Shown here in pieces: positions 1-8,197 of a DNA stretch of 64,000 nt. The position numbers and the translations under genes are program-made. Origin of the DNA: Streptococcus sp. 29896. GTDB lineage: Bacteria > Bacillota > Bacilli > Lactobacillales > Streptococcaceae. Each line of letters begins with the position of its first letter. Positions within the stretch are counted from its first letter, which is position 1. Under the pieces are notes generated by a model. The model made no database searches. It had not been told where the DNA came from and saw nothing but the letters and a program-made list of their open reading frames with translations. The stretch spans positions 372,001 through 436,000 of the forward strand of contig NZ_CP118733.1 in NCBI RefSeq assembly GCF_032594915.1, read 5' to 3'.

Positions 1-1
1 A

Positions 2-2257
2 GGGAAATTTGGAAATACTGGTCGTTATACCTCTGGTACAAACGATCGATCTGTAACCCTATATTTTGAAGGAACTGGCGTGGATATGTATTCGGAGCGC
101 CATAACGCCCATGCCGATTTTCTGGTGGAATTGGATGGTGAAGTGATCACCTATAATGAGAAGCTCGGTCTTGGTCGCGAAGGCAAATTCAGTCTCTTTA
201 TCCCAGCAGATCAAACCAGACAAAGACAGGAGCGCATTTTTACCCTAGATCAGTTAAGAGCAGGCAAGCACGCCTTAACCCTGTCGGTGGATCCTGCCAA
301 TGCGAATAAACAACTCTTTTTAGATGTTTTTGAATTGTTTGGCGAAAATGCGCGTGTCTTGACCAAGGATGAGTATTTTAGAGATCTTGTAATTGAAAAA
401 GAGCGCCTGGTGGGACTTGCTACTGATAGCACAAAAGTGAGTGATGCAGAAGCCTTTGCCTCTAAGCAAACAGCGTTTGAAACAGAGTTAGCTAAAGCGG
501 TGCCATCTATACCTGCTATTAAGCAAGCCTTGGCTGATATGTCAGCTTTGATTGTGGAAAAAACGCTAGAAGATCCAGCGCCAGTGGGCGATGCTAGTGA
601 GGAGGCAATTTCTGTTGAGGAAGCTAGAAGGCTCTTGGCAGAATACACCGAGGAGCTGGAAGGATATTTGGCATTATTAGACGAAACTAGTCAAGATTGG
701 ATTGATTATTTACTCGACTTTAATGGTATTTCACGTGACTTATTAGCTGCAAATGATAATGACCAAGATATTCTCGAGCAATATAAAGAAGCCAAAGCCA
801 ATGTAGAGATGTTTCGAAATTGGGGTAGCGGTACCGCAGATCAGCCAAGTGAAGGTGGTGACTCTGGCTCAGGCGACACCAACACTCCAACTCCAACAGA
901 AGGCGGTGACACTGGCTCAGGTGAGAGCAATACTCCAACTCCAACAGAAGGCAGTGACACTGGCTCAGGTGAGAGCAATACTCCAACTCCAACAGAAGGC
1001 AGTGACACTGGCTCAGGTGACAGCAGCACTCCCGCCCCAACAGAAGGCGGTGACACTGGCTCAGGTGACAGCAGCACTCCCGCCCCTGCAGAAGGCGGTG
1101 ACTCCGGCTCAGGTGACAGCAATACTCCAACTCCTACAGATGGCAGTGACGCTGGCTCAGGTGACAGCAATTCAGAACAAGAAGGACAAGGTGTTGGATT
1201 AGACCTAGCAGCTTTGGAAGAAGTTCTAGCAATTGCCCTAGCCTTGGAGGAGGAAAAACTATCTGAAGTACAAGCTGGACAACTGGCTGAATTACTCGAA
1301 ACAGCAGCGGCTACTCGGACAGCGGGGAGCCAAGAACAAGTAGATGAAGTGGTTGCCCTGTTTGAAGAATGGTTATCAGGTTTAACCACCTCAGAGGGAC
1401 CGGCAGATTCAGGCGCAAGTGAGGGGACAAGCAGCCAAACAGGTTCAGGTGAAAATGAAGGCACAGGCAGTCAAACAGATTCTGGTGCAAGTGGGGGCAC
1501 AGGCAGCCAAACAGGTTCAGGTGAAAATGAAGGCACAGGTAATCAAACGAGTGACAATGCTTCTGGAACTGTAACTGAACAACCAAGTCTAGATGCAGTC
1601 TCAGTAGCTCGTTTGCGTGACATTTTAAGTGAGTTAGAGGGCTATATTCCGCGACTGGCTGGGGAAGAATGGCCTGCCTATCTGAATCAATTCCGTGACC
1701 AAGCAAACCGCGTTATGGTATCAGGAACACCAACTCAGTTGGCATCTCATCTAGCAGAAGGCGAAGAATTGATTGAATTGCTTCGAGGTGTATTTGCAGA
1801 AGCAGAGCAAGGCAACCAGTCAGCTGAAGTGACAGAAAAAGGGAAGGGGCTCCTTAATGAAGGTCCGAAAGCCTTTGACGGTGGTTTGACCCTCAACGAG
1901 AACCTGACCCATGAACTTCCAGCCTTCGATGGGGGAGTGAGTCTAAACGAAAACCTGATACATGAGGTTCCAAGCTTTGAGGGTGGTTTGACGCTCAATG
2001 AAAGCTTGACACATCAAGTTCCGGCTTTTGATGGCGGATTGGTACCGAATTATGCACCAAATCATCACCTTCCAAGTATGAATCCTGCTAGTCTGAAGCC
2101 AGTACCGAGTACGAAAACGACAGAGAAAACTGACATGGAAAAATCAGCTGCAAAGGTACTGCCAAATACAGCAGGTGTAGAGAGTCTATTGTTGACAGGT
2201 ATGGGGTTGATGACACTTGGAGCAGCAGTAGCCCTTCGACATCGGAAAGAAGAATAA
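2..2257 (+). CDS. LPXTG-type cell-wall-anchored surface protein, 3' part
   Basis: The frame is open from base 2 with no start, so the 5' end lies outside the window. About 751 residues are visible. The N-terminal visible part (about 110 residues) looks like a beta-sandwich with phrases such as YFEGTG and ADFLVELDGE, as in carbohydrate-binding or glycosidase-associated modules; I cannot name the family. Then follow helical Glu/Lys-rich stretches, three tandem-repeat tracts, and a sorting signal: LPNTA (2159-2173), a hydrophobic segment, and the tail RHRKEE. The fifth position of the motif is Ala rather than Gly. Sortase A should attach the protein to peptidoglycan. The gene converges on manO and shares a bidirectional terminator with it. 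Function is unknown; adhesion or glycan binding is a guess. Confidence 0.85.
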   Translation, partial: GKFGNTGRYTSGTNDRSVTLYFEGTGVDMYSERHNAHADFLVELDGEVITYNEKLGLGREGKFSLFIPADQTRQRQERIFTLDQLRAGKHALTLSVDPANANKQLFLDVFELFGENARVLTKDEYFRDLVIEKERLVGLATDSTKVSDAEAFASKQTAFETELAKAVPSIPAIKQALADMSALIVEKTLEDPAPVGDASEEAISVEEARRLLAEYTEELEGYLALLDETSQDWIDYLLDFNGISRDLLAANDNDQDILEQYKEAKANVEMFRNWGSGTADQPSEGGDSGSGDTNTPTPTEGGDTGSGESNTPTPTEGSDTGSGESNTPTPTEGSDTGSGDSSTPAPTEGGDTGSGDSSTPAPAEGGDSGSGDSNTPTPTDGSDAGSGDSNSEQEGQGVGLDLAALEEVLAIALALEEEKLSEVQAGQLAELLETAAATRTAGSQEQVDEVVALFEEWLSGLTTSEGPADSGASEGTSSQTGSGENEGTGSQTDSGASGGTGSQTGSGENEGTGNQTSDNASGTVTEQPSLDAVSVARLRDILSELEGYIPRLAGEEWPAYLNQFRDQANRVMVSGTPTQLASHLAEGEELIELLRGVFAEAEQGNQSAEVTEKGKGLLNEGPKAFDGGLTLNENLTHELPAFDGGVSLNENLIHEVPSFEGGLTLNESLTHQVPAFDGGLVPNYAPNHHLPSMNPASLKPVPSTKTTEKTDMEKSAAKVLPNTAGVESLLLTGMGLMTLGAAVALRHRKEE
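851..1186 (+). repeat. 48-bp tandem repeats coding for a Gly/Ser/Asp/Pro linker
   Basis: Six full units and one partial unit of a 16-residue repeat, of the type EGGDSGSGDTNTPTPT, start at 851, 899, 947, 995, 1043, 1091 and 1139. Units differ by a few substitutions (TPTPT or TPAPT, GES or GDS). The frame is kept throughout. This looks like an unstructured wall-spanning stalk, and copy number is likely to vary between strains. Confidence 0.9.
1406..1549 (+). repeat. 36-bp tandem repeats in the surface protein
   Basis: Four consecutive 12-residue units alternate between the types DSGASEGTSSQT and GSGENEGTGSQT, so the higher-order period is 72 bp. This second low-complexity linker separates two predicted helical segments. 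Confidence 0.85.
1871..2074 (+). repeat. 51-bp tandem repeats before the sorting signal
   Basis: Three good copies and one degenerate copy of a 17-residue unit of the type AFDGGLTLNENLTHELP start at 1871, 1922, 1973 and 2024. Repeats with an F-x-GG core next to an LPXTG signal are familiar in streptococcal surface proteins; the role here is unknown. Confidence 0.85.
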
Positions 2258-2262
2258 TACAA

Positions 2263-2297
2263 AATAAAAGAAGAATCAACTTGATTCTTCTTTTATT
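2263..2297. terminator. Bidirectional terminator
   Basis: A 16-17 bp perfect inverted repeat (arms 2263-2279 and 2281-2297) is A-rich on the left and T-rich on the right. It lies between the stop of the surface protein and the convergent manO, overlapping the manO stop codon, so it can serve both strands. Confidence 0.85.
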
Positions 2298-2661
2298 TTT
2301 TGAAAATAGAAGCCAGTTTTTGTCTGATGAGCTGGACTAGGGTTGGTAGTTTGATCACACGGTCATTACCAATGTGCTGACGGGCAGCTTTTAAAATTTT
2401 TCCTGAGTCAGATGAAGCAAACAAGAATCGACTTTTTTCGGTATAAATTTCAAAGTGTCGACTGATTTTATTGTGGTGTACATTGGCTCCGATGGATTGA
2501 ATCGAATCCCAGGGAATTTGAATGTAACGCTCGACATTGCTATCGGGATAAAATTCGATTGCCTTGTCTCCGACTAAGAATTTTCCAACCTTACCACCGA
2601 ATCCCATATAGGAAACACCGGTTGCTTGAACTTCTACTTGTGAATTTAAGGATTGTGCCAT
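2293..2661 (-). CDS. manO: ManO, DUF956 family protein
   Basis: A 122-residue soluble protein with no signal peptide or membrane segment. Sequence and position match the DUF956/ManO family, found at the end of man PTS operons in lactic acid bacteria and proposed to modulate expression or activity of the mannose PTS. It follows manN by 63 bases on the same strand. The manN-manO gap shows a short GC-rich inverted repeat (CCCCGC around 2703, GCGGGG around 2712) with a T-run on the minus-strand side. That could be a partial terminator reducing manO expression relative to manLMN. The molecular function is not established from sequence. Confidence 0.85.
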   Translation of the reverse strand: MAQSLNSQVEVQATGVSYMGFGGKVGKFLVGDKAIEFYPDSNVERYIQIPWDSIQSIGANVHHNKISRHFEIYTEKSRFLFASSDSGKILKAARQHIGNDRVIKLPTLVQLIRQKLASIFKK

Positions 2662-2724
2662 AGTGTTTTCTCTCTTTTCTAGGCTTTATTATACCATAAA
2701 ACCCCGCAAGTGCGGGGCAATAGA

Positions 2725-3636
2725 TTACATAATTCCGAAGAAACGAGCGAGAATACCTACGATGAAGAGACCAATAATCATAGTGATTGGCGTTACTTTC
2801 TTCTTAAGCAAGTGCATGCAGAGGAAAGTAAGGAGAAGTCCCATCAAACCAGGAATCAAGCTGTTCAACTGGCCTTGCAATGTTTGTGCTTGAGTTGGGT
2901 AGAGGCTAAGTCCGCTGAGGGCGTCACCCAAGATACCTTGAAGTTCAGTACCTGTTACAGTGCCTTCTGGGAAGACGATGTAAGCACCTTCTGATAACTG
3001 TTTTGCAGGAAGGTCAACGGTGAAGTTGATAGATACCCAACGTTGAACAAGAACGGCAAGGATGAACATACCAAGGATTGAAGCGCCTTTTGTGATGTCT
3101 TGAAGGATACCACCTGACATATCTTTGGTAATCTCACTACCAGCTTTGTAACCAAATTCTTGAGTGTACCATAGGAAGGCCATACGGATTGCGTTCCAAC
3201 CAAAGAAGAAGATGATTGGTCCCATGATATTGCCACTCATAGCAAGTGAAGCACCAAGAGCGCCAAGAATTGGACGAACAGTAAACCAGAAAACTGGATC
3301 ACCGATACCAGCAAGAGGTCCCATCATACCGATTTTCACACCTTGGATAGCTGTGTCATCGATGGCAGCACCGTTTGCGCGTTCTTCTTCAAGGGCAAGC
3401 GTTACACCAAGGATTGGTGAAGCAACGTATGGGTGAGTGTTGAAGAATTCCAAGTGACGCTCAAGAGCAGCTGCTTGGTCTTCTTTTTTCGTGTAGAGTT
3501 TTTTGATAGCAGGGATCACTGCATATGCCCAACCTAAGTTTTGCATACGTTCGTAGTTCCATGAACCTTGAAGGAAGGTTGAACGCCACCAAACTTTTTT
3601 ACGATCGCTTACGGAAAGTTGAATTTTTTCTGACAT
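2725..3636 (-). CDS. manN: PTS mannose transporter subunit IID
   Basis: 303 residues, the usual length for the IID subunit of mannose-family phosphotransferase systems. The N-terminal part carries the typical WWRSTFLQGSWNYERMQ segment, and the C-terminal part ends in a hydrophobic segment. IID and IIC form the membrane channel that moves mannose, glucose or other hexoses while IIAB phosphorylates them. It follows manM by 18 bases, with a Shine-Dalgarno (AAGGGAG on the minus strand) just before the start, so the two are cotranscribed. Confidence 0.95.
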   Translation of the reverse strand: MSEKIQLSVSDRKKVWWRSTFLQGSWNYERMQNLGWAYAVIPAIKKLYTKKEDQAAALERHLEFFNTHPYVASPILGVTLALEEERANGAAIDDTAIQGVKIGMMGPLAGIGDPVFWFTVRPILGALGASLAMSGNIMGPIIFFFGWNAIRMAFLWYTQEFGYKAGSEITKDMSGGILQDITKGASILGMFILAVLVQRWVSINFTVDLPAKQLSEGAYIVFPEGTVTGTELQGILGDALSGLSLYPTQAQTLQGQLNSLIPGLMGLLLTFLCMHLLKKKVTPITMIIGLFIVGILARFFGIM

Positions 3637-3654
3637 GGTTAAATCTCCCTTCTC

Positions 3655-4464
3655 TTAGTAGTCTTCAAGGATGTCGCCGATTGGGTCGTTTGATGAAGCA
3701 CCACCGTTACCTGAACCACCTTGTTTAGACAAGTTGAGGTAGATAAGAGCAATTGCAACACCGATAACACCAAGAGCGATAAGTGTCAATTCGCTAAGGG
3801 CAGCAAATGCAAAACCAAGAGCGAAGAATGGCCATACTTCACGTGTTGCCATCATGTTGATAACCATAGCGTAACCTACGGCAACAACCATACCACCACC
3901 AACGGCCATACCACCTGACAACCAAGCTGGCATAGATTCAAGAACTGATTGAACTGCTTCAGCAGGAATTGCTAGAAGAAGTGCAGCAGGAACTGCAATA
4001 CGCAAGCCTTGAAGGAGAAGAGCAAATAAGTGATAACGTTCTACTGCAGCAAAATTAGCATCTTTAGCAGCATTATCAGCACCGTGTACAAGACCGACTG
4101 AGATTGTACGAACGATCATTGTAAGGAAGAGACCGGCAATGGCAAGAGGAATAGCAGTTGTAGTAGCAACGGCAATACCTTCTGTTGAGAAGTCGCCACC
4201 TTTAATCATGATGATTGCAGCAGCAACAGAGGCAAGAGCAGCGTCTGGTGCAACAGCCGCACCGATGTTTGCCCATCCAAGAGCAATCATTTGTAGTGAA
4301 CCACCAAGCATAATGCCTGCAGCCAAGTTACCAGTCACAAGACCGATAAGGGTACAAGCTACCAATGGTTGATGGAATTGAAATTCGTCAAGGATACCTT
4401 CAAGACCAGCAAAGAAGGCAACGATGACAACGAGAATTGCAGAAATAAGTGTAATATCTGACAT
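3655..4464 (-). CDS. manM: PTS mannose transporter subunit IIC
   Basis: 269 residues, almost entirely hydrophobic, with the Gly-rich helices typical of IIC of the mannose family (for example GLVTGNLAAGIMLGGSLQ). It forms the sugar translocation path with IID. It lies 31 bases after manL and 18 bases before manN. The family commonly also serves as receptor for class II bacteriocins; that is family knowledge, not something read here. Confidence 0.95.
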   Translation of the reverse strand: MSDITLISAILVVIVAFFAGLEGILDEFQFHQPLVACTLIGLVTGNLAAGIMLGGSLQMIALGWANIGAAVAPDAALASVAAAIIMIKGGDFSTEGIAVATTTAIPLAIAGLFLTMIVRTISVGLVHGADNAAKDANFAAVERYHLFALLLQGLRIAVPAALLLAIPAEAVQSVLESMPAWLSGGMAVGGGMVVAVGYAMVINMMATREVWPFFALGFAFAALSELTLIALGVIGVAIALIYLNLSKQGGSGNGGASSNDPIGDILEDY

Positions 4465-4495
4465 GTTGTAATCCTTTCTATACTAACAAATCGCT

Positions 4496-5488
4496 TTATT
4501 GAACGTTTGCCTTGTTGATTAATTCAAACAAGTCTTTCTTAGAATCGTTTGGTACTTTACGTACATCAAATTCAACGCCAAGGTCACGCAATTTTTCAAA
4601 GGTTGCAACGTCATCTTTGTCCATTGACAATACGTTGTTGACCATTGTTTTACCAGTTGAGTGAGCCATTGAACCAACGTTCAATTCTTTGATTTCAACG
4701 CCACCTTCGATTGCTTCAAGTGCTTCTTGAGGTGTTTCGAAGAGAATCAAAGCGTGTGTGTTACCAAAACGAGGGTCTTTAGAAACCTCAATCAATTTCT
4801 TGATTGGGACAACGTTTGCTTTCACGTTACCAGGTGCAGCTTGTTTGATGAGTTGTTTACGCAATTCATCTTTCGCAACTGTGTCCGAAGCAACGATGAT
4901 ACGATCTGCCTTAGAAGCAGGAGTCCAACCAGTCGCAACTTGTCCATGCAAGAGGCGAGTGTCAATACGAGCCAAGTTGATTTTCAACTTACCATCTCCG
5001 ATAACAGTCCCTGGAGGGATTGCGCCTTGTGGAGCAACTGGTGCTACGTCAGCTACTGGAGCAGCTTCTGCGGGTTGAAGTTCTTCTGGAAGAACCTTCA
5101 CACCATCCTTGGCTTCTTTAATAATGTTTGCCGCAACTTCTTCCACGCCAGCTTCAGCGTTAATCATACGCTCTGTGTAGGCTTGGATTAGCATTGGCAA
5201 GTTGAGACCAGTGATGATGGCAAATTTACGGTCTGGGTTTTCACCAGCTACGCGGCTTGCTTGGTTAAATGGTGACCCACTCCAAAGGTCAGCTAACACC
5301 AAAACTTCATCATCGGCATCGAATGCGTCAACAGCAGCATTGAGCTTAGCGTATAAATCATCTGGTCCTTCGCTTGGCATGAAAGTAACAACCTGTACTT
5401 TATCTTGTTCGCCAAAGATCATTGAACCTGACTGATGGATACCAGCAGCAAATTCGCCATGACTTGCAATAATGATTCCAATACTCAT
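4496..5488 (-). CDS. manL: PTS mannose transporter subunit IIAB
   Basis: 330 residues. The IIA domain is N-terminal with its phosphorylatable His10 in IIASHGEFA. An Ala/Pro-rich linker spans about residues 135-160, and the IIB domain follows with His181 in [11 protein letters not shown]. Phosphate passes from HPr to IIA to IIB to the incoming sugar. The start at 5488 is chosen because GGAGGAAC (5492-5499, minus strand) lies at the correct distance and the protein then begins [13 protein letters not shown], as in the family. An upstream in-frame ATG at 5560 would lie inside the -10 box. First gene of manL-manM-manN-manO. Confidence 0.96.
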   Translation of the reverse strand: MSIGIIIASHGEFAAGIHQSGSMIFGEQDKVQVVTFMPSEGPDDLYAKLNAAVDAFDADDEVLVLADLWSGSPFNQASRVAGENPDRKFAIITGLNLPMLIQAYTERMINAEAGVEEVAANIIKEAKDGVKVLPEELQPAEAAPVADVAPVAPQGAIPPGTVIGDGKLKINLARIDTRLLHGQVATGWTPASKADRIIVASDTVAKDELRKQLIKQAAPGNVKANVVPIKKLIEVSKDPRFGNTHALILFETPQEALEAIEGGVEIKELNVGSMAHSTGKTMVNNVLSMDKDDVATFEKLRDLGVEFDVRKVPNDSKKDLFELINKANVQ

Positions 5489-5512
5489 TATTGTTCCTCC
5501 TAAATTTTTCTT

Positions 5513-5552
5513 GTTCATGTAAAAAGCCTTGAAGGGGCTTTCATGTTCGAAC
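5513..5552 (-). promoter_or_regulatory. Hairpin in the man leader, possible attenuator
   Basis: On the minus strand the leader can pair GTTC...CATG-AAGCC with GGCTT...CATGAAC around a 7-base loop, and the inner stem is followed by five T. It resembles a weak intrinsic terminator between promoter and the manL Shine-Dalgarno. No known riboswitch or antiterminator motif was recognised. Confidence 0.35.
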
Positions 5553-5558
5553 TGTAAC

Positions 5559-5588
5559 ATTATAAAACGTTTTCAATGAATTTGTCAA
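5559..5588 (-). promoter_or_regulatory. man promoter with cre site in the spacer
   Basis: On the minus strand there is TTGACA (5583-5588), an 18-base spacer and TATAAT (5559-5564), both perfect sigma-A boxes. Within this region 5562-5575 reads TGAAAACGTTTTAT on the minus strand, matching 12 of 14 positions of the catabolite-responsive consensus TGWAANCGNTNWCA. CcpA bound here would occlude RNA polymerase, so repression by preferred sugars is expected. Confidence 0.75.
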
Positions 5589-5712
5589 GCAATTTTGTGA
5601 CATCCGAGGGAAAATTTTCTGAAATGTTGCGCTAGAAATGTGCAATTTTATCTTGTTTTAAGCTGAAAATAGTAGTATTTGAGGGAATTTTTTTGGATGT
5701 TGAGGAAAGAGA

Positions 5713-7083
5713 ATGAAAATGAAAAAAATGCATGGTTTGATCAGTTTGATAGTTTCAGGTTTTTTACTAACTGCCTGTCAAGAGTCATCAAGCGGAAGCG
5801 ATTCAATAGCTTCATCGACGACCAATCTTAGCCAGTATTTTTCAGGTAGGGATCTTGATGTCAGTTACGATAGTGATCAGGCAACTAAGATTGACTTGGC
5901 AGGGGAAACAGCGACGATTTCGGGGACAGGGGCTAGTTTGAACGGACAAGAACTGACCATTTCGGCAGCAGGTACCTATTTGATTTCAGGGAGTTCGGAT
6001 TCTATTAGGATCAGTGTTAAAGCAGCCGATGCGGCCCAAGTACAGCTTGTCTTAAATGGTGTCGAGATGAGTGCTGAAACAGCTCCGATCTATGTTGAAG
6101 AAGCGGATAAGGTGCTTCTCACCTTAGCAGATGGAACGACCAACACAATTTTGGATGCTGCGACAAACAGCAATACGGAATTGGATGCGGCTATTTTTTC
6201 TAAAAGTGATTTGACCATCAATGGTAGCGGCAGTTTGATTGTCAATGGTCGTTATAATAATGCTATCGAGGGCAATGATGATGTCCGTATCTATGGAAGT
6301 CATCTGGAGTTAGAGGCGGTTGGCGATGGAATCAATGCAAATGATGCACTAAACATCAAAGATGCAACCGTAACGATTGCAGCAGGTCATGATGGTTTGC
6401 ATTCGGATAATGCAGAGGATGTTAACTTGGGTAATCTCTATGTGGACCAGTCTCAGTTGACCGCACAAGTAGGAGATGATGGAATTCATGCTTCCAATGC
6501 CCTGATTGTGAACGGCGGAGAAATTACGATTACCCAATCAACCGAAGCTATGGAAGGAAAAACTATTCATATCATGGAAGGTAGCTTGAATCTTGTAGCC
6601 AGTGATGATGCCATCAACGCAGCCAACGCCTCAGCCTAAGCAGGAATTTCCTTGACCATAGATGGAGGGGAGTTGAACGTACAAGCAGTAGGAGATGGCT
6701 TAGATTCAAATGGTAATCTTCTTATAAATGGCGGGCAGATTTTCGTAAGTGGAGCACCGAATCCTGGTGATGGTGCCTTGGACTATGAAGGCCATGCGGC
6801 TATTACAGGGGGAGATGCGATCATCGTCGGCTGGTCCGGTATGGCACAAGGGTTTGGCAGTGATTCTAGTCAGGCATCACTTTTGGTGAAAGAGCTGAGC
6901 GGTACTGCAGGTTCAAACATTCGTGTTCTAGATAGTGAAGGCAATCAGTTGGCGGCTTATACAGCCAGCCAAGCCTTCGATAGTATCTTAGTTAGCTTGG
7001 CAGATATGGAAGAGGGGCAAACTTATACCGTTTTTGTTGATGATCAATCCCTTACAGCGACTGCAGGTTTGACAACTGAATAA
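5713..7083 (+). pseudogene. Lipoprotein with carbohydrate-binding-like (DUF4353) repeats, broken by one stop codon
   Basis: Begins MKMKKMHGLISL with a lipobox LTAC (Cys22), so the intact product would be a membrane-anchored lipoprotein. The rest is right-handed-repeat-like, with units such as DGINANDALNI and DDAINAANAS, as in the DUF4353 family of carbohydrate-binding-domain proteins. Translation stops at TAA 6637-6639, but the same frame continues without shift for 148 more codons (AGISLTIDGGEL... to 7081). The gene is therefore interrupted by a single in-frame nonsense codon. A good Shine-Dalgarno (GAGGAAAG) precedes the ATG. An intact paralogue lies at 28190-29347. A secreted 308-residue fragment could still be made; full function is probably lost. 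A sequencing error cannot be excluded. Confidence 0.8.
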
Positions 7084-7086
7084 TAA

Positions 7087-7146
7087 AAAAAGCAGCTATC
7101 AGCCTATTCTTGAAAGAATCAAGAGTGTGACTGAGCTGCTTTTTCT
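7087..7146. terminator. Bidirectional terminator
   Basis: Arms AAAAAGCAGCT (7087-7097) and AGCTGCTTTTT (7134-7144) enclose a second small hairpin (ATTCTT and AAGAAT). It separates the lipoprotein pseudogene from the convergent HAD gene. Confidence 0.8.
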
Positions 7147-7149
7147 ATA

Positions 7150-7962
7150 TTATAGGAATAGAGCTTCCAATTCTCTTGCGACACCGTCTTGGTCGTTGGT
7201 GAAGCTGGTTTGATAATCTGCATGAGGAAGTAAGGTCTGACTACAATTTTTCATGGCATAGCCCCTACCAGCTAGCTGGAGCATTTGAACATCATTGTGT
7301 TCGTCTCCGAATGCAACTAGATCCTTGGGATCCATTTGATAGAGGTCGAGCAGGTAGGACAAAGCAGTTGCCTTACTGACGCCCTTGGCGCAGGTTTCAA
7401 GGATATTGAGCGGACCGCCCCAGGTATTGATTTCTAGTTCGTTGTTGAAGAAGGCCTTCATCTCTTCAGCTAGGGCAAATTTATCCTCGGCATGGGTCTG
7501 CATCAGGATAGAATGAGGGTCTTCTGTGACGAGTTCAGGTTTGATAAGGGTCTCAGGTGTGATTTGGTCCACACCCAGAAGTCCTGGATCAATCTTGTCC
7601 AAGTGGCTTTGAGTGATAAAAAATTTATTCTTGTATTCACCAGCGATGAAATCTGCTTGGAACCGTTCCTCTTCTTTCAGAAAGGTTAAGAGGTAGGACT
7701 TGTCGATGAGGATATTTTTTTCCCACTGCCATTTTTGCTGAGGAAGATGGGTCAGGGAACCATTGAAATTAATCATGGGTGTGTCCAATTCCAATTGCTG
7801 GTAGTAGTGAACTGCCATGCGGTAGGGACGACCTGTGGCGATGAGGACTTTATGTCCTGCTTTTTTTACCTTTTTAATAGTAGAAATGGTGTAATCGGAT
7901 AACTGGCTGTCTTTGTTAAGAAGGGTACCGTCTAAATCGAGGGCAATTAGTTTCTGTTTCAT
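7150..7962 (-). CDS. Cof-type HAD-superfamily hydrolase
   Basis: 270 residues. Motif I is LDLDGTLL at the N-terminus (nucleophile Asp and acid/base Asp), motif II is in the IATGR segment, and motif IV is FGDEHNDVQML near the C-terminus, with a C2-type cap between. This is the Cof/YidA-like group of soluble phosphatases acting on sugar phosphates, nucleotides or flavin phosphates; the substrate cannot be read from sequence. It is a single gene, convergent with the pseudogene and divergent from the purine permease. Confidence 0.9.
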   Translation of the reverse strand: MKQKLIALDLDGTLLNKDSQLSDYTISTIKKVKKAGHKVLIATGRPYRMAVHYYQQLELDTPMINFNGSLTHLPQQKWQWEKNILIDKSYLLTFLKEEERFQADFIAGEYKNKFFITQSHLDKIDPGLLGVDQITPETLIKPELVTEDPHSILMQTHAEDKFALAEEMKAFFNNELEINTWGGPLNILETCAKGVSKATALSYLLDLYQMDPKDLVAFGDEHNDVQMLQLAGRGYAMKNCSQTLLPHADYQTSFTNDQDGVARELEALFL

Positions 7963-8052
7963 ATGGCTTGCCTTTCTAAATCATTCCTAACAGTATATCA
8001 AAATTTAAGATTAGGGGCAAAAGTTGGCAGTTTAATCTCAGTTTTGTTGAAC

Positions 8053-8065
8053 AACGTTCGGTTTT
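8053..8065 (+). promoter_or_regulatory. Candidate PurR box
   Basis: AACGTTCGGTTTT matches the complement of the Gram-positive PurBox (AWWGTTCGGWWWT) at 12 of 13 positions. It lies about 90 bases upstream of the -10 box of a nucleobase permease, which suits control by PurR. A second, weaker copy (ATCGTTCGTAAAT) lies at about 8166-8178. The spacing is longer than usual for activator sites, so confidence is modest. Confidence 0.4.
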
Positions 8066-8130
8066 TGCTAATCAAAAAACGTTTTTTTCTTATTTTTTAT
8101 AAAAATCAAACGTTTTCATGAACAAACCGC

Positions 8131-8159
8131 TTGAAAGGCTATCGTTTTTTGTTTATAAT
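8131..8159 (+). promoter_or_regulatory. Promoter of the NCS2 permease gene
   Basis: TTGAAA (8131-8136), a 17-base spacer and TATAAT (8154-8159), followed by a Shine-Dalgarno AAAGGAG just before the ATG at 8198. Confidence 0.7.
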
Positions 8160-8197
8160 ACAAGTATCGTTCGTAAATTAAAGGAGAAAATTGAAAA

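Noticed and set aside
851..1186. Regular 48-bp repeats resembling a CRISPR array
   Set aside because: There are no spacers; units are contiguous, in frame and encode a protein linker.
841..1464. 207-codon open frame on the minus strand
   Set aside because: It is a by-product of the repeat composition of the surface protein gene; no start signal or homology.
5489..5560. Longer ManL start
   Set aside because: The ATG lies in the -10 box; [13 protein letters not shown] with GGAGGAAC is the family start.
8100..8125. cre-like TGAAAACGTTTGAT upstream of the permease
   Set aside because: Only 11 of 14 positions match and it lacks the conserved end; several ACGTT boxes in this AT-rich stretch make chance likely.
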